A DNA stretch of 64,000 nucleotides. Origin: a bacterium EF100-94H03 bin56 (GTDB taxonomy: Bacteria > Pseudomonadota > Alphaproteobacteria > SP197). Position numbers and translations under genes: made by a program. The stretch is taken from contig MPMV01000008.1 of NCBI GenBank assembly GCA_002238685.1, forward strand, positions 1 through 64,000, written 5' to 3'. This document shows, piece after piece, positions 48,559 to 58,398 of this stretch (position 1 is the stretch's first letter; every line of letters begins with the position of its first letter). Below the pieces are notes generated by a model, which saw nothing but the letters and a program-made list of their open reading frames with translations, did not search any database and was not told where the DNA came from.

Positions 48559-50726
48559 CCACCATTACCGAGCGTATAGGCACACTTTCTGTAGGCCGCG
48601 TTGAATCCGTGTCTGCAGAAGAAATTCGGATCGCGCTGTTCGATGAAACTCCGCAGGCGACCGCCCTGAATACCGGTGTTCCGACCGGCTTCCCGCGCGT
48701 AAACGCCTATGTTCTCATTCCGAATGAGACTGGCGCGGTCGTCGCGGTAGTCAACGCAATATTCATCACGCGCGCCAAACCGACCCCGGCGGGCCAGCGT
48801 GACGAAGCGCTTGTCGACCTGCCGTTCCCGGCAAGGACCATCGTCACAATCCCCGTCGGAACGTTGCTACGCGAGGGCAACGACAGTGACGAGCTGCCCC
48901 TCTACGCGCTCGAGCGCGGTGTGCCTGTGCTGCCTTCGGTTGGCGATCCGGTCCTGCTACCGAGCGCAACGCAATTGCGATCGATCGTCGAGGCTACGAC
49001 CGCTGACCGGCTGGTGCAAATCGGCACTGCCCCGTTCGCAGGAAACGCTCGCGTGTGGGTCCATCCCGACAAGCTCTTCGGTCGTCATGTCGCGATTCTG
49101 GGCAACACAGGCAGTGGCAAATCCTGTTCGGTGGCCGGCATCATCCGCTGGTCGCTCGAAGCCGCTACCGCACAGCCAACAAGGGCGGACGGGCGCGCAG
49201 CCGGAGATTCCGCGACAGCGCCGCCTAACACGCGGTTCATCATCCTTGACCCCAACGGCGAGTACCCCGCGGCCTTCGGAGATGGAAGGCTTCCTGTTCG
49301 CCGTTACGCTGTCGGCGGGGCAGGGGGCGCAAGACGCCTTACCGTGCCCGGCTGGCTCTGGAACGGGCAGGAGTGGGCGGCTTTCACTTCAGCCCAGCCC
49401 GGCGTCCAACGGCCGCTGCTGCTGCGTGCCTTGCGACAGTTGCGCAATGCCGGGTCATCGCCAGCAACGGCAAAAGCCCAGGCAGTCAGACGCTACGTCG
49501 GCTATTTGCGCCGAGTGGAACAACTCTATGCTGATCTGCCGCAAAGCGTGACTGGATTCCCTCGTAATCGCGAATTCGGATCACTCCTCGAAGGACTTGT
49601 CGCGCTCGGTGAAATCGATGAAACCGCGCTCGCCCCTTACGGCGCGGATGCGGCTGACCTAGTTACCGCCATCGCGGCAATGCGGACGCCAGTCGATCAG
49701 GTCCGCTCCTCCCGTCACTATACGTCTGCGACATCCTCCGGCTACAATGATTTTCAACCCAGCGATCTGCAAACCGTTTTGACAGCGCTCCGCGCCATCG
49801 CCGATACAGTTCCGCTGGCGGCTACCCATGGTGAAGTCAGCGAAGACGCGCCTGTCCGCTTCGATGTCGACGCACTACCCGACCGCATTCATGAAGTTGC
49901 ATCGGCCACGGGCGGACAGGCCCTCAACAATGTCGAGCCTCTGATCAATCGTATCCAGGTGATGCTTGGAGACGCAGGGCTGCGTCCAGTGCTTGACACG
50001 GATGGTGCTGAATCTCTCGCCGACTGGCTGAACAATCTTCTCGGCCCTAGCTCCGATTTTCCGGAGCCATTGGTCATTCTCGATCTTTCTCTGGTTCCCT
50101 CCGACGTCGTTCACATCGCCGTTGCCGTCATATCTCGTCTGGTCTTTGAAGCGCTTCAGCGCCACCTCAAGGCCATCGGCAGCTCGCTTCCCACAGTACT
50201 CGTTCTCGAAGAAGCGCATAGCTTCGTTCGCAAGGACGCCGACATTGGCGCAAGTGCCCAAGCGGCTGATTTATGTCGTCAGACGTTCGAGCGCATTGCA
50301 CGGGAAGGTCGCAAATTCGGGCTTGGGCTGATGCTGGCCTCGCAACGACCTTCCGAGTTGTCGTCCACTGTCCTCGCCCAGTGCAACTCGTTTCTGTTGC
50401 ACCGTATTGTCAACGATGTCGACCAGGACCTCGTTCGACGACTCGTACCGGACGCGATCGGTGGGCTCCTGGGAGAGCTGCCAACCCTTCCCTCACAACA
50501 GGCTATTTTATTGGGTTGGGCTGTTCCGACGCCCGTTCTGGTCCGCGTACACGATCTGGACAAAACACAGCGTCCGCGTTCGGATGACCCCGCATTTTGG
50601 GCAACCTGGCTCCGGCAAGCCGGTGTTTCACCGGACTGGCCGGCTCTTGTCCCTGACTGGGAACAAGCCTTCAAGAAGGACATCCCTGCTGGCAGCGCAG
50701 CGCCTGAAAACCCCGGAAGCGCGTAG
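48555..50726 (+). CDS. HerA-like ATPase (SIR2-HerA)
   Basis: 723 residues. N-terminal HAS-barrel-like region, then Walker A GNTGSGKSCS near residue 182, DPNGEYPAAF near 235, VLVLEEAHSF near 550 and the HerA motif FERIAREGRKFGLGLMLASQRPSELS near 575-600. HerA proteins are hexameric DNA translocases; in SIR2-HerA they regulate the nuclease/NADase partner. There is a long insert between the Walker A and B motifs (about 260-500). Translationally coupled to the SIR2 gene. Confidence 0.9.
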   Translation: MTTITERIGTLSVGRVESVSAEEIRIALFDETPQATALNTGVPTGFPRVNAYVLIPNETGAVVAVVNAIFITRAKPTPAGQRDEALVDLPFPARTIVTIPVGTLLREGNDSDELPLYALERGVPVLPSVGDPVLLPSATQLRSIVEATTADRLVQIGTAPFAGNARVWVHPDKLFGRHVAILGNTGSGKSCSVAGIIRWSLEAATAQPTRADGRAAGDSATAPPNTRFIILDPNGEYPAAFGDGRLPVRRYAVGGAGGARRLTVPGWLWNGQEWAAFTSAQPGVQRPLLLRALRQLRNAGSSPATAKAQAVRRYVGYLRRVEQLYADLPQSVTGFPRNREFGSLLEGLVALGEIDETALAPYGADAADLVTAIAAMRTPVDQVRSSRHYTSATSSGYNDFQPSDLQTVLTALRAIADTVPLAATHGEVSEDAPVRFDVDALPDRIHEVASATGGQALNNVEPLINRIQVMLGDAGLRPVLDTDGAESLADWLNNLLGPSSDFPEPLVILDLSLVPSDVVHIAVAVISRLVFEALQRHLKAIGSSLPTVLVLEEAHSFVRKDADIGASAQAADLCRQTFERIAREGRKFGLGLMLASQRPSELSSTVLAQCNSFLLHRIVNDVDQDLVRRLVPDAIGGLLGELPTLPSQQAILLGWAVPTPVLVRVHDLDKTQRPRSDDPAFWATWLRQAGVSPDWPALVPDWEQAFKKDIPAGSAAPENPGSA

Positions 50727-51026
50727 TATGCGCCATCATGCCCAAACGGTCCTCACACAACCAGACAAGGACCCGGCTTCCGCGTGAAGTCCACTCTCGC
50801 CAGCTGGCTGTTGCCAAGTTGCCGATCACGCCCCCTCATTATCGAATGTGTCCAATCGCCTATGGCGCTGATCGGCTTCGAAATGGCACGCCTAACAAAA
50901 CCTCTGAGAGCGCCCGGCCCGGCCAGCCGCGTTCAGCGCAGCACTTTAGACGTCCGCGGCTGTCCTGCAAAGATCGCCAACTTTCCATGGACTTCGATGT
51001 GCCACAAAATTCCGAACGTCTCTATA
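50727..51026. other. No supported gene between convergent HerA and NACHT genes
   Basis: A 114-codon plus-strand frame spans it but has no motif, a basic low-complexity composition, and overlaps the end of the NACHT gene; not accepted. No clear terminator hairpin. Confidence 0.45.
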
Positions 51027-53255
51027 TTAGCGAGACAGCCGTAGCCAAAGCGGATCCTTACTATACCTTAGCTGACTCATAATCTGCCCCATGCGTCTTG
51101 CGTGTTTGCGTGCTGGAACATAGACCGTCCCCTGCTTGCCCGGGAAATCCTTTAGTATTCCTTCTTCCAAAAGCATACTAAGTATTTTCTTAGCGCTCCT
51201 CTTGTCGCCAGCTGTTCCCAACCCTCGCAAGAGCGCATCTTCCATTCTCCCGCTTCCTGGTTGAAAAAACGTCTTATGAACGATCGTAACAAATATCTTT
51301 TGCTCACTGCTAAGTTTTGCCTCTCGAATTCGAGCGACGTTGCTTAATGAGTCGTATTGCTCCACGACTACATCGCGCATCCACGTAGGCAACCTCTCCT
51401 GATTTGCCAATCCCCGTACTACACCGATAATGCATCGTTCCAATTCAAGGCCTGTTGGCACGTCTCCATCCAAGATCAACTCATCGATAATCGAATCCTG
51501 GATGCGGAGCCTTCGAACACCTCCGTTGGTCAAGCATATTACTCCCAAGTGTGAATCTGACAGTACGACATTACCAAAATCGTACTGCGCTCCCTCAACC
51601 ATCAACAACGCCGTAACTATATCTCCTGCAAGCACACGATTCGCAGATTCAGACAGTCGTTTAACAAACTCTATGTACGCCGAACTCACTTGGCTCGCTG
51701 CTATCCATTGTGACAGCACCGTTTGCCCAAATGTTCCTAGGGGATGCTTCCATTTCTCATGCATAACCCTCGAAGGCTCTCCTACAATAGGCATCTCTGC
51801 CACAGCCGTAGCTCTTAGGCCATCGAGAATGTATGTATCCACAAACTGTCGATCGCTGGTTTCTGCATCGACTCTGCCCAGCACCGGCAGTCTCTGAAGC
51901 ATCGCGGATGCCTCATCTCGCGGAGGTCGGCCTACCACAATCTCAAACGCCTCATTAATTTCCGTTAAGGACAACGGCCCAACATTATTCGCTTTTGTTC
52001 TAGACCGGTGGGCAAGTTCCAGCAATACACTACGTATGGTTAACGGGTCTAACGATGGATGTATCCTCGCTTCTCTTTCGCAAATCGCCCCAAGAAGTCG
52101 TTGCCAAAAGTCAGTCTCACCGTTATTCTGTAGGAGAACATCGAAGTCAACATCCTCAAAACTAGTCAACATCTTAAAAATTAATGGACGCCTCGGAAGC
52201 CACGACGGGATTGAAATGGACGATCCCACGGTTCGTAAGTATGATTCCATCTGTTCACTGGAAAATTCTTCTGGGGATTGCAAAACAAGAGTGTTGGCTT
52301 CCTTCATCCCCAAGCAGTCAAACATCTCTTCATTGGAGTTAAAGTAGTGCTCCCGGCCGACTATTAGCACGCCTCCTTTGGCGATACGCATCAAGTCTGC
52401 TACCCCCGACAATGATTGTTTCCGAATTTCAGCAAGCCTAGCTGGGTCATCACTCCAAACTTGCGAAGCGATTTCATCAAATCCATCCAAAAGAAGTACA
52501 ATGGAGCCTTTGTCCAATATCTTTAGAACTGCATCAACAGTGCCACTCAAACCCATGTCTTCAAAATGCCGCCGAATTATTTCAGGACCTCGACGCAATC
52601 CCCAATGGTCCCTTAAATCTATTGCAAGAGGAAAATTCCTGTACAACTCCAAATGGCCGCAAAATTTGTGATACGTTTCTTGAATGCACCGACTCTTTCC
52701 AGTCCCATAGTTGCCCAACAAAATTATACGTCTTCCATGAGTCAAAGTGTCTGCAAGTTCCGTCAATGTGAACTTATTGGAACCTTCAACTTCAGTATAG
52801 TCGACAGGGATGTATGGTAGTGTATCCTTTTCACCGGATAATGGGTCGACTGCAGAGCCAAATGGTTTAGCCTCACGAATGAAACGGTAAGAGTCATAAT
52901 CAAAGAATAACTTTTCGAGTTCTGTTATGGATAGGGCGGATATACGGTTCGCAGCTGCAGTTGTCACAATGGAGGTTGTGGGCTGAACGTCTGTGATGAA
53001 GTAGCATGTGGCATGAATACCATCAGAAATCAGCGCGCTGCGAACCGGGGCAATCTTAGCTATGTCAGTTCGTAACTTTTCTAGCGAGTTCGTTTTTGTG
53101 ACTTCTAGAATAATCCAACGGTCTGCTTCAAGCTCAAGCACACAGTCGAATTGAACGCCATGAACTGTGCGAGCCGCGGCCGGCGCACTCCAGATAAGTT
53201 GTGCTACGGTTCGTACTCGGTCCTCGAACTTGTGCCAATTGGTACTAGTGTTCAT
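51027..53255 (-). CDS. NACHT-type NTPase with nuclease-like N-terminal domain
   Basis: 742 residues from ATG 53255, which has GGAG eight bases upstream. Residues ~7-140 look like a restriction-endonuclease fold: FEDRV (Glu11), GVQFDCVLELE (Asp37) and WIILEVTKT (Glu51, Lys54). A STAND/NACHT core follows: Walker A LLGNYGTGKS near 185 and Walker B VLLLDGFDEIASQ near 255. The remaining ~350 residues are an unrecognised sensor-like region. In bacteria such proteins sense phage products and then activate the attached effector, here probably DNA cleavage. The gene is visibly richer in A/T than the rest of the window, a sign of recent transfer. Confidence 0.78.
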   Translation of the reverse strand: MNTSTNWHKFEDRVRTVAQLIWSAPAAARTVHGVQFDCVLELEADRWIILEVTKTNSLEKLRTDIAKIAPVRSALISDGIHATCYFITDVQPTTSIVTTAAANRISALSITELEKLFFDYDSYRFIREAKPFGSAVDPLSGEKDTLPYIPVDYTEVEGSNKFTLTELADTLTHGRRIILLGNYGTGKSRCIQETYHKFCGHLELYRNFPLAIDLRDHWGLRRGPEIIRRHFEDMGLSGTVDAVLKILDKGSIVLLLDGFDEIASQVWSDDPARLAEIRKQSLSGVADLMRIAKGGVLIVGREHYFNSNEEMFDCLGMKEANTLVLQSPEEFSSEQMESYLRTVGSSISIPSWLPRRPLIFKMLTSFEDVDFDVLLQNNGETDFWQRLLGAICEREARIHPSLDPLTIRSVLLELAHRSRTKANNVGPLSLTEINEAFEIVVGRPPRDEASAMLQRLPVLGRVDAETSDRQFVDTYILDGLRATAVAEMPIVGEPSRVMHEKWKHPLGTFGQTVLSQWIAASQVSSAYIEFVKRLSESANRVLAGDIVTALLMVEGAQYDFGNVVLSDSHLGVICLTNGGVRRLRIQDSIIDELILDGDVPTGLELERCIIGVVRGLANQERLPTWMRDVVVEQYDSLSNVARIREAKLSSEQKIFVTIVHKTFFQPGSGRMEDALLRGLGTAGDKRSAKKILSMLLEEGILKDFPGKQGTVYVPARKHARRMGQIMSQLRYSKDPLWLRLSR

Positions 53256-53767
53256 GTTGTCATCTCCGTTGCCAAGCTGATTTGAAACCGGCGGTACTGT
53301 CGTTTTAGACTGTAGCACAGCTATAGAACGGTCCGAAAAAGCTGGAGTTCTTTCGTAGTTGTACTAAGGAGGTACGGCGCGGTGGTTCGCAGAAAGGAGC
53401 TCATTCCGGGGTATGACTGTTGGGTCACTGTGATCCCTCCTGTATCCGAGTTAGGCGTCATGGTGACGTTCATTTTTCGTTGCTCCATCATCTCATATCC
53501 ATGCACGCCCACGTGCGATTGTTCAAGCAGTAGGACCGTATGTGGGACCGCTGGGGAAGCGTCGACGGCCAGAAGCGGAGTGGCGGAATCGCAACTGAGA
53601 AGAGTAACGATGGTAACACTGGAGTATGTGGGAAATGGGGCACACACAGGCGACCGAGCGTTTTGACCCGGCAAATGCGCTGAGAATCGAGCCAATCCTG
53701 AGGAGATACGGCATGAAGTGACAGAACGGGCAGCGTGACTTGACTTCTGTTGCCCTCATAAGAGCTT
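53256..53767. other. No supported gene upstream of NACHT gene
   Basis: Contains the NACHT promoter region. Frames on both strands lack motifs. The right edge leads into the IS110 remnant. Confidence 0.4.
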
Positions 53768-54689
53768 GTTCGGGGCAGACTGCTTGATTTTCTGGCCTCG
53801 CAGCCGAGCTGTGTGGTGATGAAGGAGTCCTGTACGAGCGCCCATTTCTGGGGACGGAAGATCGGGGGACTCCACCACGAGGTCAGGTTGATTCCGCCGA
53901 TCTACGTAAGGCCGTGCGTGAAGCGCCAGAAGAACGACATGACGGATGCGGAGGCGATCTTTGAGGCTGCGTAGCGTCCCACTATGAGCTTCGTGGCCGT
54001 GAAGACGACAGAGCAGCAGGACCAGGGGATGCTGTTCCGCACGCGAGACCTTCTGGTGCGTAAGCGCACGCAGACCATCAACGCGCTGCGGGGTCACCTA
54101 GCGGAGTTCGGGGTCGTTGCGCCGCAGGGGCCGACTCACGTCACTCGGCTGGCGCAGGCCCAGGAGGATCCAGGTTCGGCGTTGCCTAGTCGGGTGCGCG
54201 TTGGGCACACTCCTGTTCGACCGGATCGTGACCCTCGATGCCGAGATCGCCGACCTGGCGAGAGAACTTCGTGACTGTGCCCGGCATGACGACGACGCGG
54301 CCCGCCTGATGACCATCCCGGGAGTTGGGCTGATCACCGCGATGGCGCTGCAGACGTTCGCCCCGCCGATGGAGAGCTTCCGGCGAGGCCGGGGCTTCGC
54401 CGCCTGGCTGGGCCTGGTGCCGCATCAGCACACGACAGGTGGCACGCTAAGGCTGGGCAAGATATCGAAGATGGGCCAGCGTGATCACCGGCGGCTGTTG
54501 ATCACGGGCGCAATGGCGGTCGTCCGGCATGCGGTCCGTCGTGGCGTGACGACGGATCCCTGGCTCGCCGGGATGCTGGCGCGCAAGCCGAAGATGCTCG
54601 TTGCGGTGGCGCTGGCCAACAGGATGGCGCGCATCATCCGGGCGCTGATGATAAGGAAGGAGAGTTACCGGGCTCCCGCCGCCGCCTGA
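53768..54689 (+). pseudogene. IS110-family transposase, broken
   Basis: The plus strand reads VVMKESCTSAHFWGRKIGG, PPIYVRPCVKRQKNDMTDAE, a TAG where Gln is usual (EAA-stop-RPT, 53975), then SFVAVKTTEQQ and RDLLVRKRTQTINALRG. A frameshift near 54170 moves into the frame with LMTIPGVGLITAMALQTF and FAAWLGLVPHQHTTGG. These are the DEDD and IS116/IS110/IS902 parts of an IS110 transposase. The first ~60 residues are missing. Inactive. Confidence 0.9.
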
Positions 54690-54968
54690 AAGAGCGGCCA
54701 CGGGCGAGTAGCCGTCGGGGATGTGGGCAGGTCGCAGAACGGGTAAGGGCAAAGGTCAACGAGACCGGGTTGGGAAAACCGGATCCGAACGCAGGGCCTT
54801 GGCGCTCGCGTAACCGAATTGGACCCGATCCCGCGTGCGTCAATGTCAATGCGCTCCCCGCGGAGCGACGCTCGTCGTCGCGGCGCATTTCGGTGTAGAG
54901 CCCGAAGCAGAAAGCACAGCGAAACGACGTCAAGTCAGTAAGAATTTGCAGAACGGAACCAAGGGGAT
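54690..54968. other. Non-coding tail of IS110 remnant
   Basis: Looks like the GC-rich 3' flank typical of IS110-type elements; no gene found. IS110 elements lack terminal inverted repeats, so no end can be placed. Confidence 0.35.
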
Positions 54969-55310
54969 ATGAAGAAGAAGATCATTCGGTATTTCTGCGT
55001 ACTTGCGACTGCCACTTCAATCTCGTCAACAGTGTTAGCGGATGAGTCATCTCTGGATGAGACTGTAAGCTATCCGGCAACGCATATGTGATCGTCATGC
55101 TACAGTTCGGATGGAGGTTTGAATGTTACCGTCAATACCACAACAAAATGCGCAAACGGGTTCCTCTAGGTGTGAGATAAAAAGATTGGAGATCAGAGGA
55201 CAATCAATTTTTCATATGAATTGCAGCCGAGAGATTTGTATATTGACATTAGTTCGGATAGAAATGGCAACGTGACAACCATGTGTTCCAGGGCCATTTG
55301 TTCGAATGGG
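54969..55310 (+). pseudogene. Small exported protein, broken
   Basis: AAGGGG then ATG 54969 opens a frame with a clear signal peptide (MKKKIIRYFCVLATATSISS then VLADES), but a stop follows after 40 codons. The same and a neighbouring frame continue with GGLNVTVNTTTKCANG and INFSYELQPRDLYIDISSD, which look like a Cys-containing secreted domain. So it is probably a secreted protein gene with a nonsense codon and a frameshift. A/T-rich like the NACHT gene. Confidence 0.45.
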
Positions 55311-55376
55311 CTCACGCGTACGGGACTTCCGGCGTCAAGGATGTCCTAAAGTGACCGGTTATGTCATCCCACCTAC

Positions 55377-55700
55377 GTGCGAAAGGCTGAAGGCGCCTTC
55401 GAGGCGTGCCTGGTGCCCCTGAGTTGTGGCGAACCGCCCGAGGGGCGCGCGCAATGATCGTTGCGGCTTCTGGCCGACCGCGTGGTTGAGCTGAGCTACA
55501 TTGATGTCGTGTCAAGCGAGACGGTGCGGCGGATTCTCAAGAAAACTGCCTCAAGCCATGGCAGCGGGTCGGGTGGGCGATCCCTCCTCAAGGCAACGCC
55601 GACTTCGCTGCGGCTATGGATGAATGTGCGCGATGTCTATCGGAGTTTGTCCTGTGTTCAGGAGGTTCATCGGCGAGGGTTGGAGTGGGAGGATCAAGCA
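55377..55700 (+). pseudogene. IS630-family transposase remnant
   Basis: The plus strand reads CGEPPEGRAQ, a TGA where Trp is usual, SLRLLADRVVELSYIDVVS, ETVRRILKK and, one frame over, NCLKPWQRVGWAIPPQGNAD. These are standard IS630 transposase segments. A stop and a frameshift inactivate it. No ends or inverted repeats were found. Confidence 0.85.
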
Positions 55701-55854
55701 ATACTGAGAGGATTGCCATCCACAGTACACAAGAATGCCCCGTTCAGCCTCTGTGTTTATCTTCCAAGACGTTAGTTGTGACAGAAGATCATGTCATCGG
55801 ACATCTTACCTCGACGCCGACGAATTCGGACACTCTCGCTCGACCGGAATGTTG

Positions 55855-58398
55855 CTATGTAGAGTCCTTCGCGACGACCGTGTCGTACAGGCCGTAGTGG
55901 CGTAGGCCTTCATGGCTCTCGATGCCGGTGTACCGCAACGAGGCGTCCTCGTAACGCCGGAACGCGAATACCGCTTGGTTCATCTGCTCGGTGTTGAACA
56001 CCTTCAGGCGCACGAGAAGGTGGAAATCATTCACCGTCAGGCCAGTGACGGTGAGGAACAGAGCCGGTTCGAGCTTGGTGATCACGTCCTGTAATGTATT
56101 TTCGCGAAAATCGGTTAGGTACATGAACGCGGGAATCCGCGTTGCGAACTTGATCAGCTTTTTCTGCAATAGCTTGCGCGTGGACTTGTACTCCCTTTCT
56201 TCGGCTGTGAGCTCCTTCTTCTCCTCGCCCGTAAGGCCATCCCCCCTGGCCTTGTTCTTGAGATCCTTGACCTTCTCGGTCTTATTGATGATCGTCTCGA
56301 TAATGTTCTCGCCAAGGGAGCGCCAACCCTCGATCCGTTCCACCGCAGCCATCGCTTCGGGGCTATCGAGAATGCGTCGCAGTGTGTCGTTGTCCACGTT
56401 CACCAGCAACGCGCTTTCCCACTTGCGCGCCAGCAGCGTGGCTGACGTGCCAGCCATTGCAATATCAAGAATACTGCCTGCGTCGATCTGAGTCATGTTC
56501 GCGCCGTCATAAGCCAGCACTGGCAGGAACGCCACCAAATCTTCGACGGCCTTCTCTGGGTTCGGCTCACTCGGAGCCAAGCCGATGCCGTACTCGGAGA
56601 GCTGACGGAGCGCACGGGTTGGTGCGAAGTCGAACACAAAACAAATCGGCTTGAGGACATCCTCCTCGTTGGGGTTATCGCCATTCGGATTATTGATTGA
56701 CCACGGAGATTGAACGCGAAACGCCGCTTGAAAATAGGTCTCGGGGGATTTCAAGTTGCGAAGCATCAGTATGGAGGACCACTGTGGGACGGTCACCCCG
56801 GTCGCCAGTTTGCCGCAGGACAGGGTAATCGTCTTGGTATCAAACCCACTCCCGATAGCGTTGCGGACTGGTGGCAATGCATCCAGGCCGATTCCGGCCG
56901 ACGCGCCAGCGGCGACAACTACCTGGTAATCGCGCCAGAAGGTATGGTGCTTCTCGGCCAGCAGGTTTGCCATTGCGTGGCATGCGGCCACCTTGGGTAG
57001 AAACCAGAGCGAGTGTTGAAGATACGGCAGCAGGCGCACGTCTGAATATGGGAACGGTGGCCGCGTGCCAGCCTTGAGGCTCTCGACCGCCCTAGGCGCA
57101 TACTGCCCGCGAATAATGTCTAGCCACTTCTGTACGTCACCCTTGTGCTTGAAGTGCGCGCCCGTACCAGTCCCCGTTGCGGAAAAGAACTCGTTGAGAT
57201 CAAACTCGTCGAACTCTCCGGCATTCGCTATTGCCAGAAGTTCATCTGGCATCTGGTACGTGAGCAAGCGCATCTGAGGCAGCGCGTAGTAAGGGTTCCA
57301 CTTCCCGGGGTTTTTGGCGGCGAAACTCTCTTTGGCGCGCTGCTCGTCCGTGTAAGTCCAGTTGAAGATCTGCTCTTCAATGAACTCGCCCGTGGCAAGC
57401 GCCTTGAACGGCGTTCCGGATAGATAGAGGTAAGCCCGCGTGGTGATGGGAAGGAAGTCCGTTTCTCTTTGCGAGAGGACGTTGAGGTCCTCGTTCAGAT
57501 CCTCCAGGCCAGCAGCATACTCCAGCTTGGCTTCCCTTCTGGAAACCGCCTCCTCCTCGCCCTCAAAGAGTTCCTTCGCGGTTTCCCGCCAAGCACCGAA
57601 ATGATACTCGTCAAACACGACGAGATCCCAACTCACCTGATGCAACCACTCATTCTTAGGCTTTATGTTCCGTGCCGCATCACGGCCCAACAGGTCTTGG
57701 AACGAGCCGAAATAGACAACGGGCTTGGAGAGGTCAATTTGGGTCGGATCACCACCGGAATTCTTCGACAGGTACTGCCAGCCATTGAAATTCACGTGGC
57801 GATCAAGGTCGGTCTGCCACGCATCCTCCACAGCGGGCTTGAAGGTCACCACAAGAACGCGCTTGGCACCCAACTTTCGTGCGAGTTGATAGGTGGCGAA
57901 TGTCTTGCCGAAGCGCATTTTCGCGTTCCACAGGAACCGAGGAACCGCATGCGTGTCTTCCGCCCACTGCGACAGGAAGTAGGCGTGTGTCAAGTTGACA
58001 GCCTCAGCCTGCTCCCGACGCATCGGGAACGTCTGGTGACGGTCACCGAAGAGCTTCGTCCCTGTCCGTAGCTCGGTTAGAACGGTGTGCAAATCGCTAA
58101 CACCACACCGCATCCATTCTAGCTCGCTGTTCGCAAAGCCCTTCCTGGAGAGAGCCGCGCGCACGTCGTGGTCGCTGAAGACCGATCCGTCACCGCGCTC
58201 GGCCGGTTCATCCAGTTCGATCCGATAGTTCTTGATGGCAGCGGTTTTGAGTTGTTCGGCCACACGCTGTCTTACATCGCGCGTGGTTTGCCCAATCTTC
58301 AATAGGCCCGCATGTGCCTTGTCAGCAATGGAGTAGGCATAAATGCGCGGGCGCGCCTTTGGCTTTGCCGCGAGGATCTCGTCGATGGACTTAGCCAT
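55855..58398 (-). CDS. GIY-YIG/SF2 helicase protein of a putative restriction cassette
   Basis: 847 residues from ATG 58398, eight bases inside the upstream methylase gene. The N-terminus RIYAYSI ... LLKIGQTTRDVRQRVAEQL is a GIY-YIG-like (T5orf172-type) nuclease domain. A superfamily 2 helicase follows: MRFGKTFATYQLARKLGAK near residue 160, LVVFDEYHFGAW near 260 and YLYLSGTPFKAL near 325. The last ~200 residues are charged and helical. With the two methylase genes it resembles a restriction-modification system in which one protein translocates and cuts. Helicase assignment firm; nuclease activity inferred. Confidence 0.8.
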   Translation of the reverse strand: MAKSIDEILAAKPKARPRIYAYSIADKAHAGLLKIGQTTRDVRQRVAEQLKTAAIKNYRIELDEPAERGDGSVFSDHDVRAALSRKGFANSELEWMRCGVSDLHTVLTELRTGTKLFGDRHQTFPMRREQAEAVNLTHAYFLSQWAEDTHAVPRFLWNAKMRFGKTFATYQLARKLGAKRVLVVTFKPAVEDAWQTDLDRHVNFNGWQYLSKNSGGDPTQIDLSKPVVYFGSFQDLLGRDAARNIKPKNEWLHQVSWDLVVFDEYHFGAWRETAKELFEGEEEAVSRREAKLEYAAGLEDLNEDLNVLSQRETDFLPITTRAYLYLSGTPFKALATGEFIEEQIFNWTYTDEQRAKESFAAKNPGKWNPYYALPQMRLLTYQMPDELLAIANAGEFDEFDLNEFFSATGTGTGAHFKHKGDVQKWLDIIRGQYAPRAVESLKAGTRPPFPYSDVRLLPYLQHSLWFLPKVAACHAMANLLAEKHHTFWRDYQVVVAAGASAGIGLDALPPVRNAIGSGFDTKTITLSCGKLATGVTVPQWSSILMLRNLKSPETYFQAAFRVQSPWSINNPNGDNPNEEDVLKPICFVFDFAPTRALRQLSEYGIGLAPSEPNPEKAVEDLVAFLPVLAYDGANMTQIDAGSILDIAMAGTSATLLARKWESALLVNVDNDTLRRILDSPEAMAAVERIEGWRSLGENIIETIINKTEKVKDLKNKARGDGLTGEEKKELTAEEREYKSTRKLLQKKLIKFATRIPAFMYLTDFRENTLQDVITKLEPALFLTVTGLTVNDFHLLVRLKVFNTEQMNQAVFAFRRYEDASLRYTGIESHEGLRHYGLYDTVVAKDST

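Noticed and set aside
50738..51082. 114-codon frame right after herA
   Set aside because: Low-complexity basic protein without motif, running into the antisense of the NACHT gene.
53321..53695. 124-codon minus-strand frame upstream of the NACHT gene
   Set aside because: No ribosome site or motif; composition unlike coding sequence.
26745..55500. TGA at conserved Trp positions in transposase remnants, suggesting TGA read as Trp
   Set aside because: Intact genes here, including cas3, csb1, cas4-cas1 and sir2, end at TGA within coupled overlaps. The remnants also have frameshifts. Simple decay explains it.
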